DNA of 64,000 bases from Datura wrightii (taxonomy: Eukaryota > Streptophyta > Magnoliopsida > Solanales > Solanaceae). Under the pieces are notes generated by a model, which saw only the letters and a list, made by a program, of their open reading frames with translations, had not been told where the DNA came from and ran no database searches. Shown here in pieces: positions 10,519-21,256 of the stretch. The stretch covers positions 107,849,501 through 107,913,500 of the forward strand of contig JASDFA010000020.1 of the NCBI GenBank assembly GCA_035772735.1, given 5' to 3'. The translations under genes and the position numbers were made by a program. Numbering within the stretch: the stretch's first letter is position 1; every line of letters begins with the position of its first letter.

Positions 10519-11779
10519 TCAGATTTCACCCAGAGCCCAGAGATCCACCAGCTTTATTTCTTCACTTTTTCCTAGATATGCTTTCACCCATTGACCATTG
10601 ACTTTAAAGCGCTTTCCTTCATGGTTTTCCAGTTCAATTGCCCCATGGGATAGTGCTTGAACCAGTAAAAAAGGCCCAAACCATTTGGACTTCAACTTGC
10701 CAGGAAACAAGCGAAGCCTAGAATTGAATAGTAACACCATATCACCCGGGGTGAACTCTCTCTTCTCAATCTTCCAGTCATGCTGAATTTTCATTCTTAC
10801 TTTATAAATTTTAGAACTCTCATAGGCTTTCAAATGAAATTCATCTAGCTCATTCAACTGATCAAGCCTCAAGTTCGCAGCTTCGCTCCAGTTCAAATTC
10901 AACTTCTTGAGCGCCCCACATAGCTTTGTGCTCAAGTTCGACCGGAAGATGACATGCTTTCCCATATACAAGATGATACGAAGATATACCTATAGGAGTC
11001 TTGAATGCGTTCCAATAATCCCATAAAGCATCATCTAGCTTCCTAGCCCAATATGTCCAGTTAGCATTCACAATCTTTGCCAAGATGGTCTTTATCTCCC
11101 GATTTGTGACTTCAACCTGCCCACTAGACTGTGGATGATAGGGTGTTACCACCCTGTATATCACCCCATATTTTCCCAATAAAGTACGAAACAACCGGTT
11201 ACAGAAGTGTGAACCCCCATCACTTGTGATTGCTCTGGGAGTCCCAAATCTAGCAAATATATTCCACTTCAAGAATATTGTGACACTCTTCCCTTCATTA
11301 TTTGGAAGCGCAACTGCCTCCACCCATTTCGAAACATAGTCAACTGCGACAAGTATGTAGTTCATCCCGTTTGAGCTCACAAATGGGCCCATGAAATCAA
11401 TTCCCCACACCTCAAACAGCTCAATGACAAGGATGAAAGTAAGGGGAAGCTCATCCCTCCGTGATATGCCTCCTTGCCTTTGGCATGCATCATATGCCTT
11501 TGCAAAATCATGCGCATCCTGGTGAATGGTTAGCCAATAATACCCACATTGCAGAATCTTGTGGGCTATGCGAATCCCGCTATTGTGACCCCTAATAGGA
11601 GATGAGTGGTTTGCCTCCAGTATGCTCAATATCTCCACCTCAGGCACGAATCTTTGAATAACCCCACCAGCACATATGCAAAATAAGTAGGTCTCATCCC
11701 AAAAAAACTTCCGCACATCAGACATGAACTTCTTCAGCTGGTGAAAAAATAAGTTCTCCGATACAACATCGCTCACCAA
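10519..11779 (-). pseudogene. E1 integrase, frameshifted near its C-terminus
   Basis: A 305-codon open frame from 11779 covers the zinc-binding N-terminal part (HSSPIRGHNSG ... YDACQRQ) and the catalytic core with WGIDFMGPF (first Asp), ITSDGGSHF (second Asp) and SSGQVEVTNREIK (Glu), so the DDE residues are present. The first cysteine of the CxxC pair is replaced by Tyr (CDACQRQ in E2). One extra C near 10913 (GCGCCCCAC against GTGCCCAC in E2) shifts the frame. The remaining C-terminal domain, ending LVDLWALGEI at 10519, is read in another frame. The enzyme would join element DNA into chromosomes. The shift and the zinc-finger change make this copy unlikely to work. Confidence 0.85.
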
Positions 11780-11829
11780 ATAATTAGCAAAGTCGGCAAA
11801 CCATGGGATGAGATCCTGTGAAGCAGCTA

Positions 11830-13250
11830 AAACCTACTCGTCGGGGAATGCATCATCTATGTCACGCTCATCTCAAAGTGTTTCATCTGATTCCAATCTT
11901 GATAAATGATCCGCCACTTGGTTTTCGGTCCCTTTTCGGTCTTTTACCTCAAACTCAAACTTTTATAGTAGCAGAACACATCGAATCAACCGTGGCTTGG
12001 CATCCTTCTTTTCCATTAGATATCTCAAAGCTTTATGGTATGTATGAACTATCACCTTAGTTCCAAGAAAGTCCGCTCGAAACTTCTCGAATGCAAAAAC
12101 TACAGCCAACAACTCCTGTTCTGTCATGGTGTAATTTTTTGAGCTGCATTAAGAGCCTTGCTTGCGTAATAAATAGGATGGAAAATCTTTTCACGTCTCT
12201 AAAGCAACATAGCTCCTAAGGCCACTCTGCTAGCATCACACATAACCTCAAACGGTAAGGACCAGTCAGGTGCCACTATAATTGGGGTAGTGGTCAATCT
12301 CTCTTTTAGGCATTCAAACGCCTTCAGACATGCCTCATCGAAAACAAACTTCACCTCTTTCTCAAGTAGTTTACACAAAGGATGTGCAATCTTTGAGAAG
12401 TCCTTGATGAATCTTCTGTAAAACCCTACATGATCCAAAAAGCTTCAAACACCTTTCACAAAAATTGGAGGTGGTAGACTAGCAATTACTTCGATATTGT
12501 CCCTGTACACCTCAATACCCTTATCTAGAATCTTGTTCCCTAGCACTATATCTTCTTTGACTATGAAATGGCGCTTTTCCCAGTTAAGCACCAAGTTGGT
12601 CTCTTCACATCGCTATAGCACTTTTCTCAAATGAGCCAAGCAATCTTTGAATAAATCACCCACCACCGAAAAGTCATCCATAAAGACTTCAATGATGTCC
12701 TCCACCATGTTAGAAAATATGGACATCATGCAACCCTGAAAAGTGGCGGGTGCATTACACAACCTGAACGGCATCCTCTTGAATGCAAATGTACCATATG
12801 GACAGGTGAAAGTGGTTTTCTCTTGGTCTTCGGGGGCTATAGAAATCTGATTGTACCCAGAATAACCATCAAGAAAATAGTACCATCCTCTGCCTACAAG
12901 TCAGTCTAGTATCTGGTCCATGAATGGTATAGGAAAGTGATATTTTTGAGTCCAACGGTTCAACTTCCTATAATCCATGCATACTCTCTAATCGGTGACT
13001 GGTCTAAGTGGAATGAGCTCATTGTTAGGATTTGGGACCACCGTGATTCCTGCCTTCTTTGGTACACACTGAACTGGGCTTACCCATTTGCTGTCGGCAA
13101 TTGGGTAAACCACACCCGCATCCAACCACTTGATAATTTCCTTCTTGACCACCTCTTGCATAGGGGATTCAACCAATGTTGATGCTCAATGCTCGGAATA
13201 CAATCTGGCTCTAGCTAGATCTTATAAGTGTAAATATCGGTTAGGATTCT
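11830..13250 (-). pseudogene. E1 reverse transcriptase and RNase H, broken by stops and frameshifts
   Basis: From the minus strand: EVVKKEIIKWLDAGVVYPI (13160-13100) is the start of the RT domain, followed by the usual VCVPKKAG-type block. The palm motif FMDDFSVV with two catalytic Asp lies at about 12690-12660, and GFYRRFIKDFSKIAHPLC (about 12430-12380) is the RT connection. RNase H begins with LPFEVMCDAS (about 12250) and YYASKALNAAQK (about 12160). Only short open pieces survive (62 and 79 codons). Unlike E2, no large part of RT is deleted, so this is the more complete copy of the pair. It would copy element RNA into DNA in the particle; it is not functional as it stands. Confidence 0.8.
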
Positions 13251-13647
13251 AAAAATGTCTGCAACGGTCCACGCGATGGATTTTTTATACCTCTTCAAAA
13301 TGGAGAAGCCTCCACTTTCCATTCCTTTAGGTCAGCTGCAAAAATGACCAATAAAGTGTTATCGGTTCCCAAAAATACATATCGCAAGTGAGACGGGAGT
13401 GCTTTGAGCTCCAATACTGGAGGCTCCTCAATAGATGGCTTGGCTGGTGGGGTCACCCGATTTTTCAGGTCAAGATCAATGTTCTTTGGAGCATAAGTTT
13501 ATGACCCCATACCAGCAAGTGCATTAACTATATCCTCACCCCCATGGATCTCCTCAGCACCAACATTCATCAAAAATGTTGTTAAGTCATCAAGAATCAA
13601 TAACTCCTCCATGGGCATAATTGGAAAATCAAGTTCCGCAACATCAA

Positions 13648-15764
13648 TTACTGATCACATAGCGCCTTAGCAAAATTAAAGGCTCCAATAGTGCATGGTA
13701 TGGTGAACGCTCTAGGGTCTTCCTTTTTCTGAACAAGAGAACGGGATGCTATTGCACTACAGTGGTGCAAATTATCTGCAGGTTCAAAGCTTACGGTCCT
13801 CTTTCTAGTGACAAGGTCCTTCATGAATTTAGCATAGCCGGGCATTTGCTCAAGTACCTCAACTAATAGGATGTTCACAAATAATTGTTTCAAAATGGAA
13901 ATAAATTTGTGATACTTCCCATCTTCGACCTTTTTCTTCAACCTTTCTGGAAAAGGGGGAGGAGGTATAGGGATCGGTGTGAACTTTTATGCCTCCTTCT
14001 CCTTCTCATTGCCAGATCCATGTTCCTTTGCATTACTAGAAGCAGTCTTTACCACTGAATCATCAACCAAAGTTCGATCCTCAGAATATGCCATCCTATC
14101 ATCATCAATCAATACAAGCTCTACTATCTCATCAATCACAACTGGCCTCGGAGGATCAACTGTCTCCTTCCCACTCCTAGTAGTGACTGCCATGCAATGA
14201 CTGTTATTTTTCAGATTTTGGACTTTATTGCTGGGAAGTGTGCCTTTCTGCCTCTAGTTCATCGCAACAGACATCTGACTCAGCTACTGCTCAATCTGCT
14301 TAATGGCCATGGCATGTGATTCCACCTTTTCATTTGTACCAAAAAAATCATCTCGGAGCTCCTTAAAATGGCCATCTATCGCCTCCATCTTCTTAAGTAC
14401 CTTAGACAACATCTCTTCCACCCTTGAACTACTAGACTCTGGCTTATGGTTCCTTGGAGGAACATATAGACCATTTCTATCATTCTTGTACTCCTCACGC
14501 TTCTTCCAATTTCCATTGTCTCTATATTGGACTCGGTTGTAATTGTTATCCCTGTAGTAGTTCTGATCTTGGTTCCACTGACCTTGACACCAAGAGTCTT
14601 GGTTAGACACTTGGGTGTTAGTCTGGAAACTCACCCCTTGATCATTCAAATAATTGCCTTCCTCCTTAGATTCTGATTCATCTCCATCATTTCTCGGGGC
14701 CTAACCCTGAGAACCCACAGCATTTACCTTTCCATCCCTGGCTCCCATCAAATACTTTGCAAGCAGCCCCATTGTGGTCTTTATTTCAGCAATATCCCGA
14801 TCTCACTCTTCATCCTTCCTTATCTGCTCTGCAGACATACCTACCGCATAAGTATCAGCCGGAGTCTCCGACTCTCTTGTGTGCCATGCGCGGTTGGTTT
14901 TAGTGATTCTATCTAGTAGCTTAGCAGCTTCAACATAAGTGTGACTCATAAATGTTCCGCCAGACATGGTATCAGCGACCGCCTTGGTGTTAGCATTTAG
15001 AGACCTATAGAAAATTTCCAATAATATATTATCTAGGATCTGTGGTTGGGCACCCTTTTCAGCGTCTTGTTGAGCCTCAACCATGTCTCATGAAGTGCCT
15101 CAGAACTTAACTACCTGAAGTTGTCTCATCTTTCAGTTGCAAGCTTTGGAAGGTGAGAAAAATCTTTCAAGAAAAGCTTTTTTCAACTCCCTCCATGTAG
15201 TGATAGAATCGTTGGGCAGTTCTGCCAACCAAAGCGTTGCCTCACTCCCTAATGAAAAGAGAAATAACCTCATCCTTATAGCATCCTAACTCACTCCCGG
15301 TTGCTTATATGCTTTGCAGATACCCACGAAATTAGTTAAGTGAATATGTGCATCATCAATTGCATGAACCGCAAATATCCCTTTCATGTTGAGAAATTGG
15401 ATCATAGAACTGCTAATGTCAAACTTTTCCCCAGTAGTAAAAGGGGGAGGGACAATAGCTCCAGTGGCACTGGCTTTGTCAATATCAACATCATCATCCT
15501 CATCGAAATATCGGTACCTCTGCTGATCTAGACCTCTGTTCCTTCTAGCTCGCTCTGCTTCAGCAGCGAGGCTTGCTCTTCAGCAACCCTTCCGAACTCT
15601 CTATCTCTTTCCCGAGCTTGTTCCTCAGCCAACATTCTAGCTGTAGCTTGGTCCACTGTCTCTTGCTCTTATAGGTTGGTCATTCTTTTTAGATTTCTTA
15701 GTGTTTATTCACGTTCATGATCAATTTGAACCAGGGATTTTCCTTGGCTTCTAGTAGTGGGCAT
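13648..15764 (-). pseudogene. E1 gag-protease, with protease core deleted
   Basis: Probable start ATG at 15764 (MPTTRSQGKSL). The Athila-type gag domain includes SLGSEATLWLAELPNDSITT (about 15260-15200). A Gln/Asn/Tyr-rich segment (about 14610-14500) and MAVTTRSGKE (14193) follow, then MPGYAKFMKDLVTRKRTVSF leading to protease. The frame reaches NFAKALCD at about 13655, the catalytic Asp of the usual CDLGAS motif, and then breaks: about 350 bp present in E2 (roughly 35598-35950) is missing, so nearly all of the protease is gone. Several stops also interrupt gag (for example after DHERE and in the VDPPRPVV region). Gag would form the particle and protease would mature it. Confidence 0.8.
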
Positions 15765-15869
15765 GTACGAACCTAAAACCTTTTAAGAACAAAAACAACA
15801 AAAGAAAAATAAAAGGAAAATAAGAACCAACAGTAAAGCAAATACAATTAACAAATGCCTTAGCCGTAT

Positions 15870-15887
15870 TCCCCGGCAACGACACCA
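15870..15887 (-). other. E1 primer binding site, tRNA-Asp type
   Basis: The minus strand reads TGGTGTCGTTGCCGGGGA, 5 nt inside the 5' LTR. It matches the complement of the 3' end of plant tRNA-Asp (TGGCGCCGTTGCCGGGGA, from memory) at 16 of 18 positions. This primer type is usual for the Athila lineage. Confidence 0.8.
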
Positions 15888-16838
15888 AAATTTGATGTCG
15901 CCCAAATTACCCCTTGTAATGAGATATAAAGCGTTCGATGTCAAATATAGAACCCAACAAAGGTCGAGGTCGATCCCTCAGGAAATATGGAAAGAACTTG
16001 AGTTAATGTGATTAGTTGTTACTATCGGCTGACTTATTTCCTAGGGAGAAAAGACCAAAATAATAAACAAGAGTAAAGACTAGTAAATATTTAAATCAAT
16101 TTCGGTTTTTATTCAATCAACAAGTTACCAGGATTGTATTCCCCAAGACTTCATAACCACAAGACTTTTACACTAGTGATCTATTCCGGTGTTTATCATG
16201 CAATATTAGTAATTTATGTTCACCTAAATGGTTTGTCCCCTATCTAGATGATTATCACCACGCGACTTGGTCCATATATGGGTGTATACTTAATTAACCC
16301 TTACCCTTAATATCGAATTAGCTATTCCCCGACAAGTTCAAGCTATTAGATAAGGGTTGATAGTCTCAAATCTCCGTTGTTAATCCTTTTTCGCATTCAA
16401 TACCCCCTTGATCTGGTAAGTAAGAACAAGGCAAGTTCCAACGTTTGCAATTGTTAAGAATTAATTAAAACAAAGGGGAAAACAATGCATGTATTTAACC
16501 CCGTTCAAGAATCACTAAGTGTTTTACCTATGTGTGTTAATTCATCATGGTTCCCACAATCCTAGTTATGGGTGTAGCTACTTATATTTGAATAATCGCA
16601 ATCACAAGATATAGAAGAAATCATAATTGTAACTTACAAAATTTCGTAGAAGAAAACCACGTGTATTGAATAAAACTCCAAAACCAATGCACAAAACTTC
16701 AATGTCATTTGATTCTCAAAATCAAGAACAAAATTATAAACTTTATTTGTTGAACCAAGAATGCTTGTCCACAACATCAAAATTTACGTGAAAAAATAGT
16801 AAAAATAAACTGTACTCGAAAAATAAATCTAAATATTG

Positions 16839-16846
16839 TATTTATA
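16839..16846 (-). promoter_or_regulatory. LTR TATA box of E1
   Basis: TATAAATA on the minus strand, in a context shared with LTR C (TATAAATA, about 22212), LTR D (TATAAAGA, about 39132) and the decayed LTR A copy (TATGAATA). The palindrome cluster begins about 65 bp upstream in element sense. Transcription would start near 16810. Confidence 0.6.
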
Positions 16847-16904
16847 GTTCCAAACAAATATTATCCTAACTAAAATTGGATTCCAAGTCGGCAGGGGTAA
16901 TGGG

Positions 16905-17335
16905 CCAATTAACGACTCGTTGGTTCTCCCAACGAGTTGTGGCCAGTGATCTTGACTCGTTCTCAGCAATTTGCCCAGTCTTGGTGATGGGTCACCTAAC
17001 GACTCATTAGGCCTAGGCATGAGTCGTTAGGTCTCTCGTGGCCCTGGCTCACCAAATCTTCCAGTGTACTTGAAGGACGCCCACATTGTCTGATGACGAG
17101 TCGTCACTTCACCCAATGACTCGTTATGTCTCTCGTTGTCTTCACTGGGAACTTCTTCAGAATTTCTCCTCCCAGTCTCCACAACTGTCATAACGACTCG
17201 TTACCAGATATAACGCTTCGTGCCTTCCACTCGTGAGGGGCACTGGTTCCTTTTCATAAACTTCAATTTCTTCCCACAACTCCAAGCACGAGTTGTTCAT
17301 TAGGACGACGACTCGTGGCCTGGGCATCAGCCTAT
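16905..17335. repeat. ACGA(C/G)TCGT palindrome cluster in LTR B
   Basis: Sites include TTAACGACTCGTTGG (16911), CAACGAGTTGTGGCC (16930), TTGACTCGTTCTC (16952), GACGAGTCGTCAC (about 17096), TAACGACTCGTTACC (about 17192) and GACGACTCGTGGCC (about 17307). Spacing is irregular, about 20-60 bp. It occupies U3 immediately upstream of the TATA box. Confidence 0.7.
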
Positions 17336-17495
17336 AGTTTTGTCTAAGTTTTGCCTTACTTTGCCCATTTCCTGTTCCGGACCTTTTTTTGTGCAACAAT
17401 TTACACAAACGCATTATATCTAAATAAACATACCCGAAATGTGCATAATTTCTTGGTTTAAGCGTCCAAAGTGCTATTAAAATCATGGCACATCA

Positions 17496-18357
17496 CCTAC
17501 CTCCAAGGAGCCTTCAGCTTGATATTGATATCATGGCAGCGTCCTTAGCCCTGGCAAGGCTTTAGATGGATCTTCACACTTGAATGTAATAGTCGGTACC
17601 ACGTAAGCTCTATCGTGGTAATGTCAGTTATATGACGAGTCTCCCATTGTTCCTCATGATTTCAGTTATGCATGTTCATCAGTCATGTTATTATGTTTTC
17701 GGCAGGTTCAGCCCAATGTTCAGTATTACTTATGATTAACAGTTTTCAGCTTTGGGTCACGCGATTCAGTATCATATTCCATTATGTTTAAGTCATGTTT
17801 TCAGATAATAGCACGCAAGCCTACTCTCAGACTCTTATGATGAAATGTTTTATGATATGCATGATCTCTAAATTTACTTACTTAGTGGTTTTATTTACCT
17901 TACATACTCAGTACATTCGACGTACTCGCTGCATACTCTATGTTGTAGCATTTCATGATACAGGCTCATACATTTAGGCTCAGTCCCGCCGCAAGCTAGA
18001 TCTTCAGTGTGAGCATCTCCCAATCAGAGTTGGTGAGTCCTCATCTTCCGGGGGCCCTTCTTATCATTTATATTCAGTATTTACAGTTTTAAACTTTAGT
18101 GAGTTAGTTGGGGTCTTGTCCCATCAACTCCTCAGTAGTAGAGGCTTATCAGACATAGTATGTATTCAGCTTCAGTCTTGTGTTATGTATTCAGTTATCC
18201 GATGTTTCGGATTTTCAGACTTTCACTATGTTATATGTTAGATTTCCACATTTACAACATTGAGCTTAGATGTTATGTTCATGTCATGGATAGACTTGGA
18301 GCCTCTCCGGGTTGTTTGTCCTGTGTCTCAATCCGGGCATATTTTTGGGTCATGACA
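17496..18357 (+). repeat. 5' LTR of D1, second part
   Basis: Continues the LTR cut by E1 at 3619. It is colinear in reverse with S1 (42510-41637): both contain GATATCATGG..AGCGTC and ATCACG/ACCACGTAAGCTCTATCG. It ends GGGTCATGACA at 18357. Together the two parts give 2249 bp against 2491 bp for S1. No coding frame. Confidence 0.75.
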
Positions 18358-18361
18358 AGAG

Positions 18362-18373
18362 TGGTAGTAGAGG
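18362..18373 (+). other. D1 primer binding site remnant, initiator tRNA-Met type
   Basis: TGGTAGTAGAGG lies 4 nt after the LTR end and agrees with TGGTATCAGAGC at most positions. That primer type is usual for chromovirus and many other plant gypsy/copia elements. Confidence 0.5.
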
Positions 18374-18627
18374 TAGAGGTACCGACACAGAGAGATGTTG
18401 CAGCCACTTCGACTTCCTCCAAGGTCCTAGCTTAGGTGCTAAATCTTCTGAGCAGCCTTTTGGTTAATGAAGTAGCACCAGTTACTCCAGCAGGACAACA
18501 CTCAAAAGGTACAACATGTAGCAATTGTAGCTCCCTCCTTAAACGATCTCTCTGAGGCAGTTATGTTTTCAAGACTTATGGTTGGATCGATGATGACGGG
18601 GATGAGCATGATTTATTCTAGAATTTC

Positions 18628-19038
18628 ATGAAGATGAAGCCTCCCACTTTCTATGGAACTGAGGCGGAGGACGCCTATAAGTTCATCATTGATTGCCATG
18701 AGAGACTCCATAAGATAGGGGCAGTGGAGAAGTTTTGGGTAGAATTTGTCACCTTTCAGCTGATGAGAGATGCCAAGCTCTGGTGGAGAGCATTTGTGGA
18801 GTGCAGACCAGCGGAGTCAACGCCACTGACATGGACTCAGTTCTACTCCACCATTCTAGAGAAGTATATGCACCGTACCCTGCAAGACTTGAGGCGAGAT
18901 GAGTTCACCAACATTGAGCAGGGAACCTCCTCAATTGCGTTCATGGTTCCTGATTTGTACAGGTATGCTCTACCATTACCACCCACAGAGGAAGAAAGAA
19001 TCAGACAGTCTGCTAAGGGCCTGAATGTGAGGCATTGA
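18628..19038 (+). pseudogene. D1 gag fragment (retrotransposon gag domain)
   Basis: A 136-codon open frame starts MKMKPPTFYGTEAEDAYKF and continues with MRDAKLWWRAF, TWTQFYSTILEKYM and RRDEFTNIEQGTSS. This is the usual layout of the gypsy gag capsid domain (PPTF.G...A, W..F, F...F...Y, EF..L.QG). It ends at KGLNVRH with a stop at 19036-19038, where the family normally continues. Just after it, sequence like the 3' LTR begins, so the rest of gag and all of pol were lost in one deletion near 19040. The piece upstream (18374-18627) is a non-coding leader with stops. Gag forms the particle; this fragment cannot. Confidence 0.75.
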
Positions 19039-19059
19039 TCCTCATGTTTTATGTTGTTC

Positions 19060-19744
19060 ATGTTCAGGACTTGTGATATCTTGTTTTATAGTGTATTTTG
19101 ACCCATTGATTACAGATTATGAGTTTTACCTATGTTTTCAAATATGATGAGCTTTATGATTTTGCTTTCAAAACCTTGGGTCATTTTACTTCAGATTATG
19201 ATGAACAACTTATGTTTTATGACTAACATGATCATGAAATTTTAGCATGTTGTCCTTACTCTCATGTTTTCCTTATCCTACATACTCAGTATATTCAAAG
19301 TACTGATCGCATACTTTTAAGCTATATCATCTCATGATATAGATTCAGGTGATTAATCGCAGTCCTTCCGCTAGATTCGATCTTGCTCCAGATTCAACTC
19401 AATTTTGGTGAGTCCTCATCATCCAAGGACGTCAGTTTTGATTTATGTCTTTTTATGTCATTTCATTTTTCAGACGCGGTGGAGCTAGTTGAGGATTTTT
19501 TCCCTTCAACTCATCTTATGTTTTAGAGGATTTTGGACCTGATGTATAGATTTTCAGTAACTAGACTTGTTGTCTAAGTTTTGACACCTTATGATATCTT
19601 AGACTTTCTCTTACGCCTTATATTATGTTTGTTCCTCTTAGTGTATGTTTATGCTTATGTTATGCATGTTTCATGGGTTAGCTTGGAGCTATTCGTGGTT
19701 CTAGGTCCCATGTCACGTCTGGAGTCTATGCTCGGGTCGTGACA
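19060..19744 (+). repeat. Partial 3' LTR of D1
   Basis: Diverged but colinear with 17600-18357: TACATACTCAGTATATTC..GTACTGATCGCATAC corresponds to TACATACTCAGTACATTC..GTACTCGCTGCATAC near 17905. TTGGTGAGTCCTCATC is shared, and it ends GGGTCGTGACA at 19744. Its U3 half is missing. Confidence 0.65.
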
Positions 19745-19779
19745 AAAAATTTCTGTTTTAGATAACTTCCTCATCTTCA

Positions 19780-20390
19780 TGTTGAACTTTTTCCCATCAT
19801 TTGGTCAAGGCTTGACCACTTTGTTCCCTTCTTCCCATTGTGCTTCTCAATATCTTGTCAAACTCTCCACTTCGCGACTTAAAGATTTCTTCTTCAGCCT
19901 TTTGTTCTTCTTCTTCATTTTCAAAATATTCATTGTGGTCATAAAGAATTATGTTCTCATCCTTTGATCTAGAGATCTCTTCATCAACCACATCTTCTTG
20001 AGGACTAGGCAATTTCATGGGACTAGAAGGTGCATCTTCAAATGAGTCTCTTCCTCTTTCCCATTCATTGACATTTGCCAAGATGGATTTGTTGATCTCC
20101 TCCAAGTTAGCACTCCCGTTCCAACAAAGTTTGGAGCTTTTCTTGGATCCTATCAGATCTAACATCTTGTTTTTCCTTTACCTTATTGCATTACATATCA
20201 AACTCAAACAAACAGGGAGAATTTTCATTAGAGCATCTTGGGAGAGAGGCACAATGGTTGGGACAATCACCCCAATGTCCACCTTGACCATCGCACAAAT
20301 TATAATTATACCATCATAGGAGTGATAAGTTGCACACATAATTCTCTCAAAGGTATATTCACAATCTTGCCAAAAATGCCCCCCCCCCCC
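19780..20390 (-). pseudogene. E3 5' coding remnant (gag-like, zinc-knuckle-like segment)
   Basis: In the minus strand from about 20310, NLCDGQGGHWGDCPNHCA is a Cys/His-rich stretch resembling a knuckle. A stop and frame change follow. A 122-codon open frame (20165-19797) then starts near MLDLIGSKKSSKLCW and is very acidic (EEEEQKAEEEIF, EDVVDEE). It continues to WWEKVQHEDEEVI near 19755. The position downstream of the primer site suggests gag or a leader ORF of an old gypsy element, but I do not recognise a standard gag domain. It is truncated on the left at the D1 boundary. Confidence 0.4.
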
Positions 20391-20395
20391 CCCCC
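20379..20395. repeat. Homopolymer run C17
   Basis: Seventeen consecutive C, then G and CCCC. It interrupts the E3 coding remnant. Length may be unreliable because of sequencing or assembly slippage. Confidence 0.9.
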
Positions 20396-20587
20396 GCCCC
20401 TTCCCCCGTCAATATGGACATGGATCATCAAGATATGAGTTATAACTACAAACACATTTTTCATGTATGATGCTATTGTGAATCTCTGGGACAGCTGGTT
20501 CACTTAACACATCAAATAAATTGTGATACACTAGATTAAGACACACAAATTAAAATATTTTTCACTTAGTAGAATCAATTGCCTAAG

Positions 20588-20605
20588 TTCGCGGCAACGG
20601 TGCCA
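20588..20605 (-). other. E3 primer binding site (first copy), tRNA-Asp type
   Basis: The minus strand reads TGGCACCGTTGCCGCGAA, close to the tRNA-Asp-type site of Athila elements, 4 nt from the LTR fragment that starts at 20610. Confidence 0.65.
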
Positions 20606-21251
20606 TAATTGGTGAATATCTAAATCCACTCCTCTTCTTGAGTAGGTCTACACGGTTGCTAGCAACTAAGAGTTGAGGTCTAATCTATAGGGACAGTATT
20701 AATTTTAGCTACTAAGATGAGAAAATATGTGATTTGATGTCTTAATATTCTATTGTAGTTAATCGATAATGAGAGAAGTAAACTAAAATTTAGATCTAAA
20801 TACAAAAGGTTTAATCAATGAGAGATAAAACTAAGGTTGTATCTCTGCCTAGGATTGATCCACCTAGATCACTTAATTAGATTCATCGATAATGGGCCTT
20901 GGATAATATGAAAAAAAATCACTAAGCAATCATTCAATGTCCTCCAACTATCAAGAATGTTTATCTGAATCAACTCTTTCAAATTGACAAGAATTCAACA
21001 TAAATCGATTATATATTGCCAAGTAGATTCAACATATTTATAAGATAATCTATTAAACAAGGGTTATGCCTTGACATGGGTCATCAAGATAGAGGTTACC
21101 ACTACCAAACACATTTTCCTTGTATGGCGCTATTGTGAATCTCTAGGATAGCTAGTTCACTTAACACATCAAATAAAGTATGATACAATAGATTAAGACA
21201 CATAAATCAAAATATTTTTCATTTGGTAGAATCAATTGCCTAAGTTTGCGG

Positions 21252-21256
21252 CAATG
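21252..21256. repeat. Target site duplication of E2 (left copy), CAATG
   Basis: CAATG directly before the LTR start; the same 5 bp follow the other LTR at 39801-39805. Joined, the target reads as the E3 primer-site region. Confidence 0.85.

Larger units (their letters stand above)
3620..17495 (-). mobile_element. Element E1: near full-length Athila-type Ty3/gypsy retrotransposon
   Basis: Two similar LTRs (3620-5133 and 15893-17495) with TGATG...CATCA ends flank an internal region on the minus strand. Its order is tRNA-Asp primer binding site, gag-protease, reverse transcriptase-RNase H, integrase, a non-coding spacer, an accessory ORF and a 3' non-coding region. The primer site, LTR length near 1.6 kb and an extra ORF after pol fit the Athila lineage. 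It lies inside the D1 LTR. The 5-bp flanks are CCTGT and CCTAC; the uninterrupted homologue S1 reads CCTGC there, so an original CCTGC duplication altered by two transitions is plausible. All coding parts are broken. Confidence 0.85.
15893..17495 (-). repeat. E1 5' LTR (LTR B)
   Basis: Plus strand runs TGATGTCGCCC ... GGCACATCA, 1603 bp, ending in a TGATG/CATCA inverted pair. In element sense the order is U3 with palindrome cluster (17330-16905), TATA box (16846-16839), then R/U5 containing the sequence AACCCAACAAAGG..CGATCCCTCAGG near 15960. It is the longer and better kept of the two E1 LTRs. Confidence 0.9.
2233..19744 (+). mobile_element. Element D1: chromovirus-like Ty3/gypsy element, internally deleted and split by E1
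   Basis: A 5' LTR starts with TGTAATACACTGAAAACC at 2233, is interrupted by E1 (3620-17495) and ends GGGTCATGACA at 18357. A methionine-initiator-type primer binding site, a short gag frame and a partial second LTR ending GGGTCGTGACA at 19744 follow. Almost all of the internal region (rest of gag, all of pol) is missing. A full LTR copy of the same family stands alone as S1 (41637-44127). The assignment to a Tekay/Del-type chromovirus is tentative: it rests on LTR ends, primer site and gag style, since no pol or chromodomain remains. The 5-bp flank on the left (GATAT) does not recur on the right. Confidence 0.6.
20415..21256 (-). repeat. Tandem duplication of the E3 leader-primer site-LTR segment
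   Basis: Unit 1 runs from GACATGGATCATCAAG (about 20415) through the primer site and the LTR inner part to about 21070 (AAGGGTTATGCCTT). Unit 2 starts at once with GACATGGGTCATCAAG (21075), repeats the leader to GCGGCAATG (21256), is interrupted by E2, and resumes at 39801 through the LTR. The unit is about 655 bp. The two copies differ at many single positions, so the duplication is old. Confidence 0.7.

Noticed and set aside
2228..19749. D1 as one intact insertion with target duplication
   Set aside because: The left flank GATAT is not repeated after 19744 and the second LTR lacks its U3, so the right side was rearranged.
20306..20503. Minus-strand frame with a polyglycine run
   Set aside because: The glycines are the C17 homopolymer; no protein-like context.
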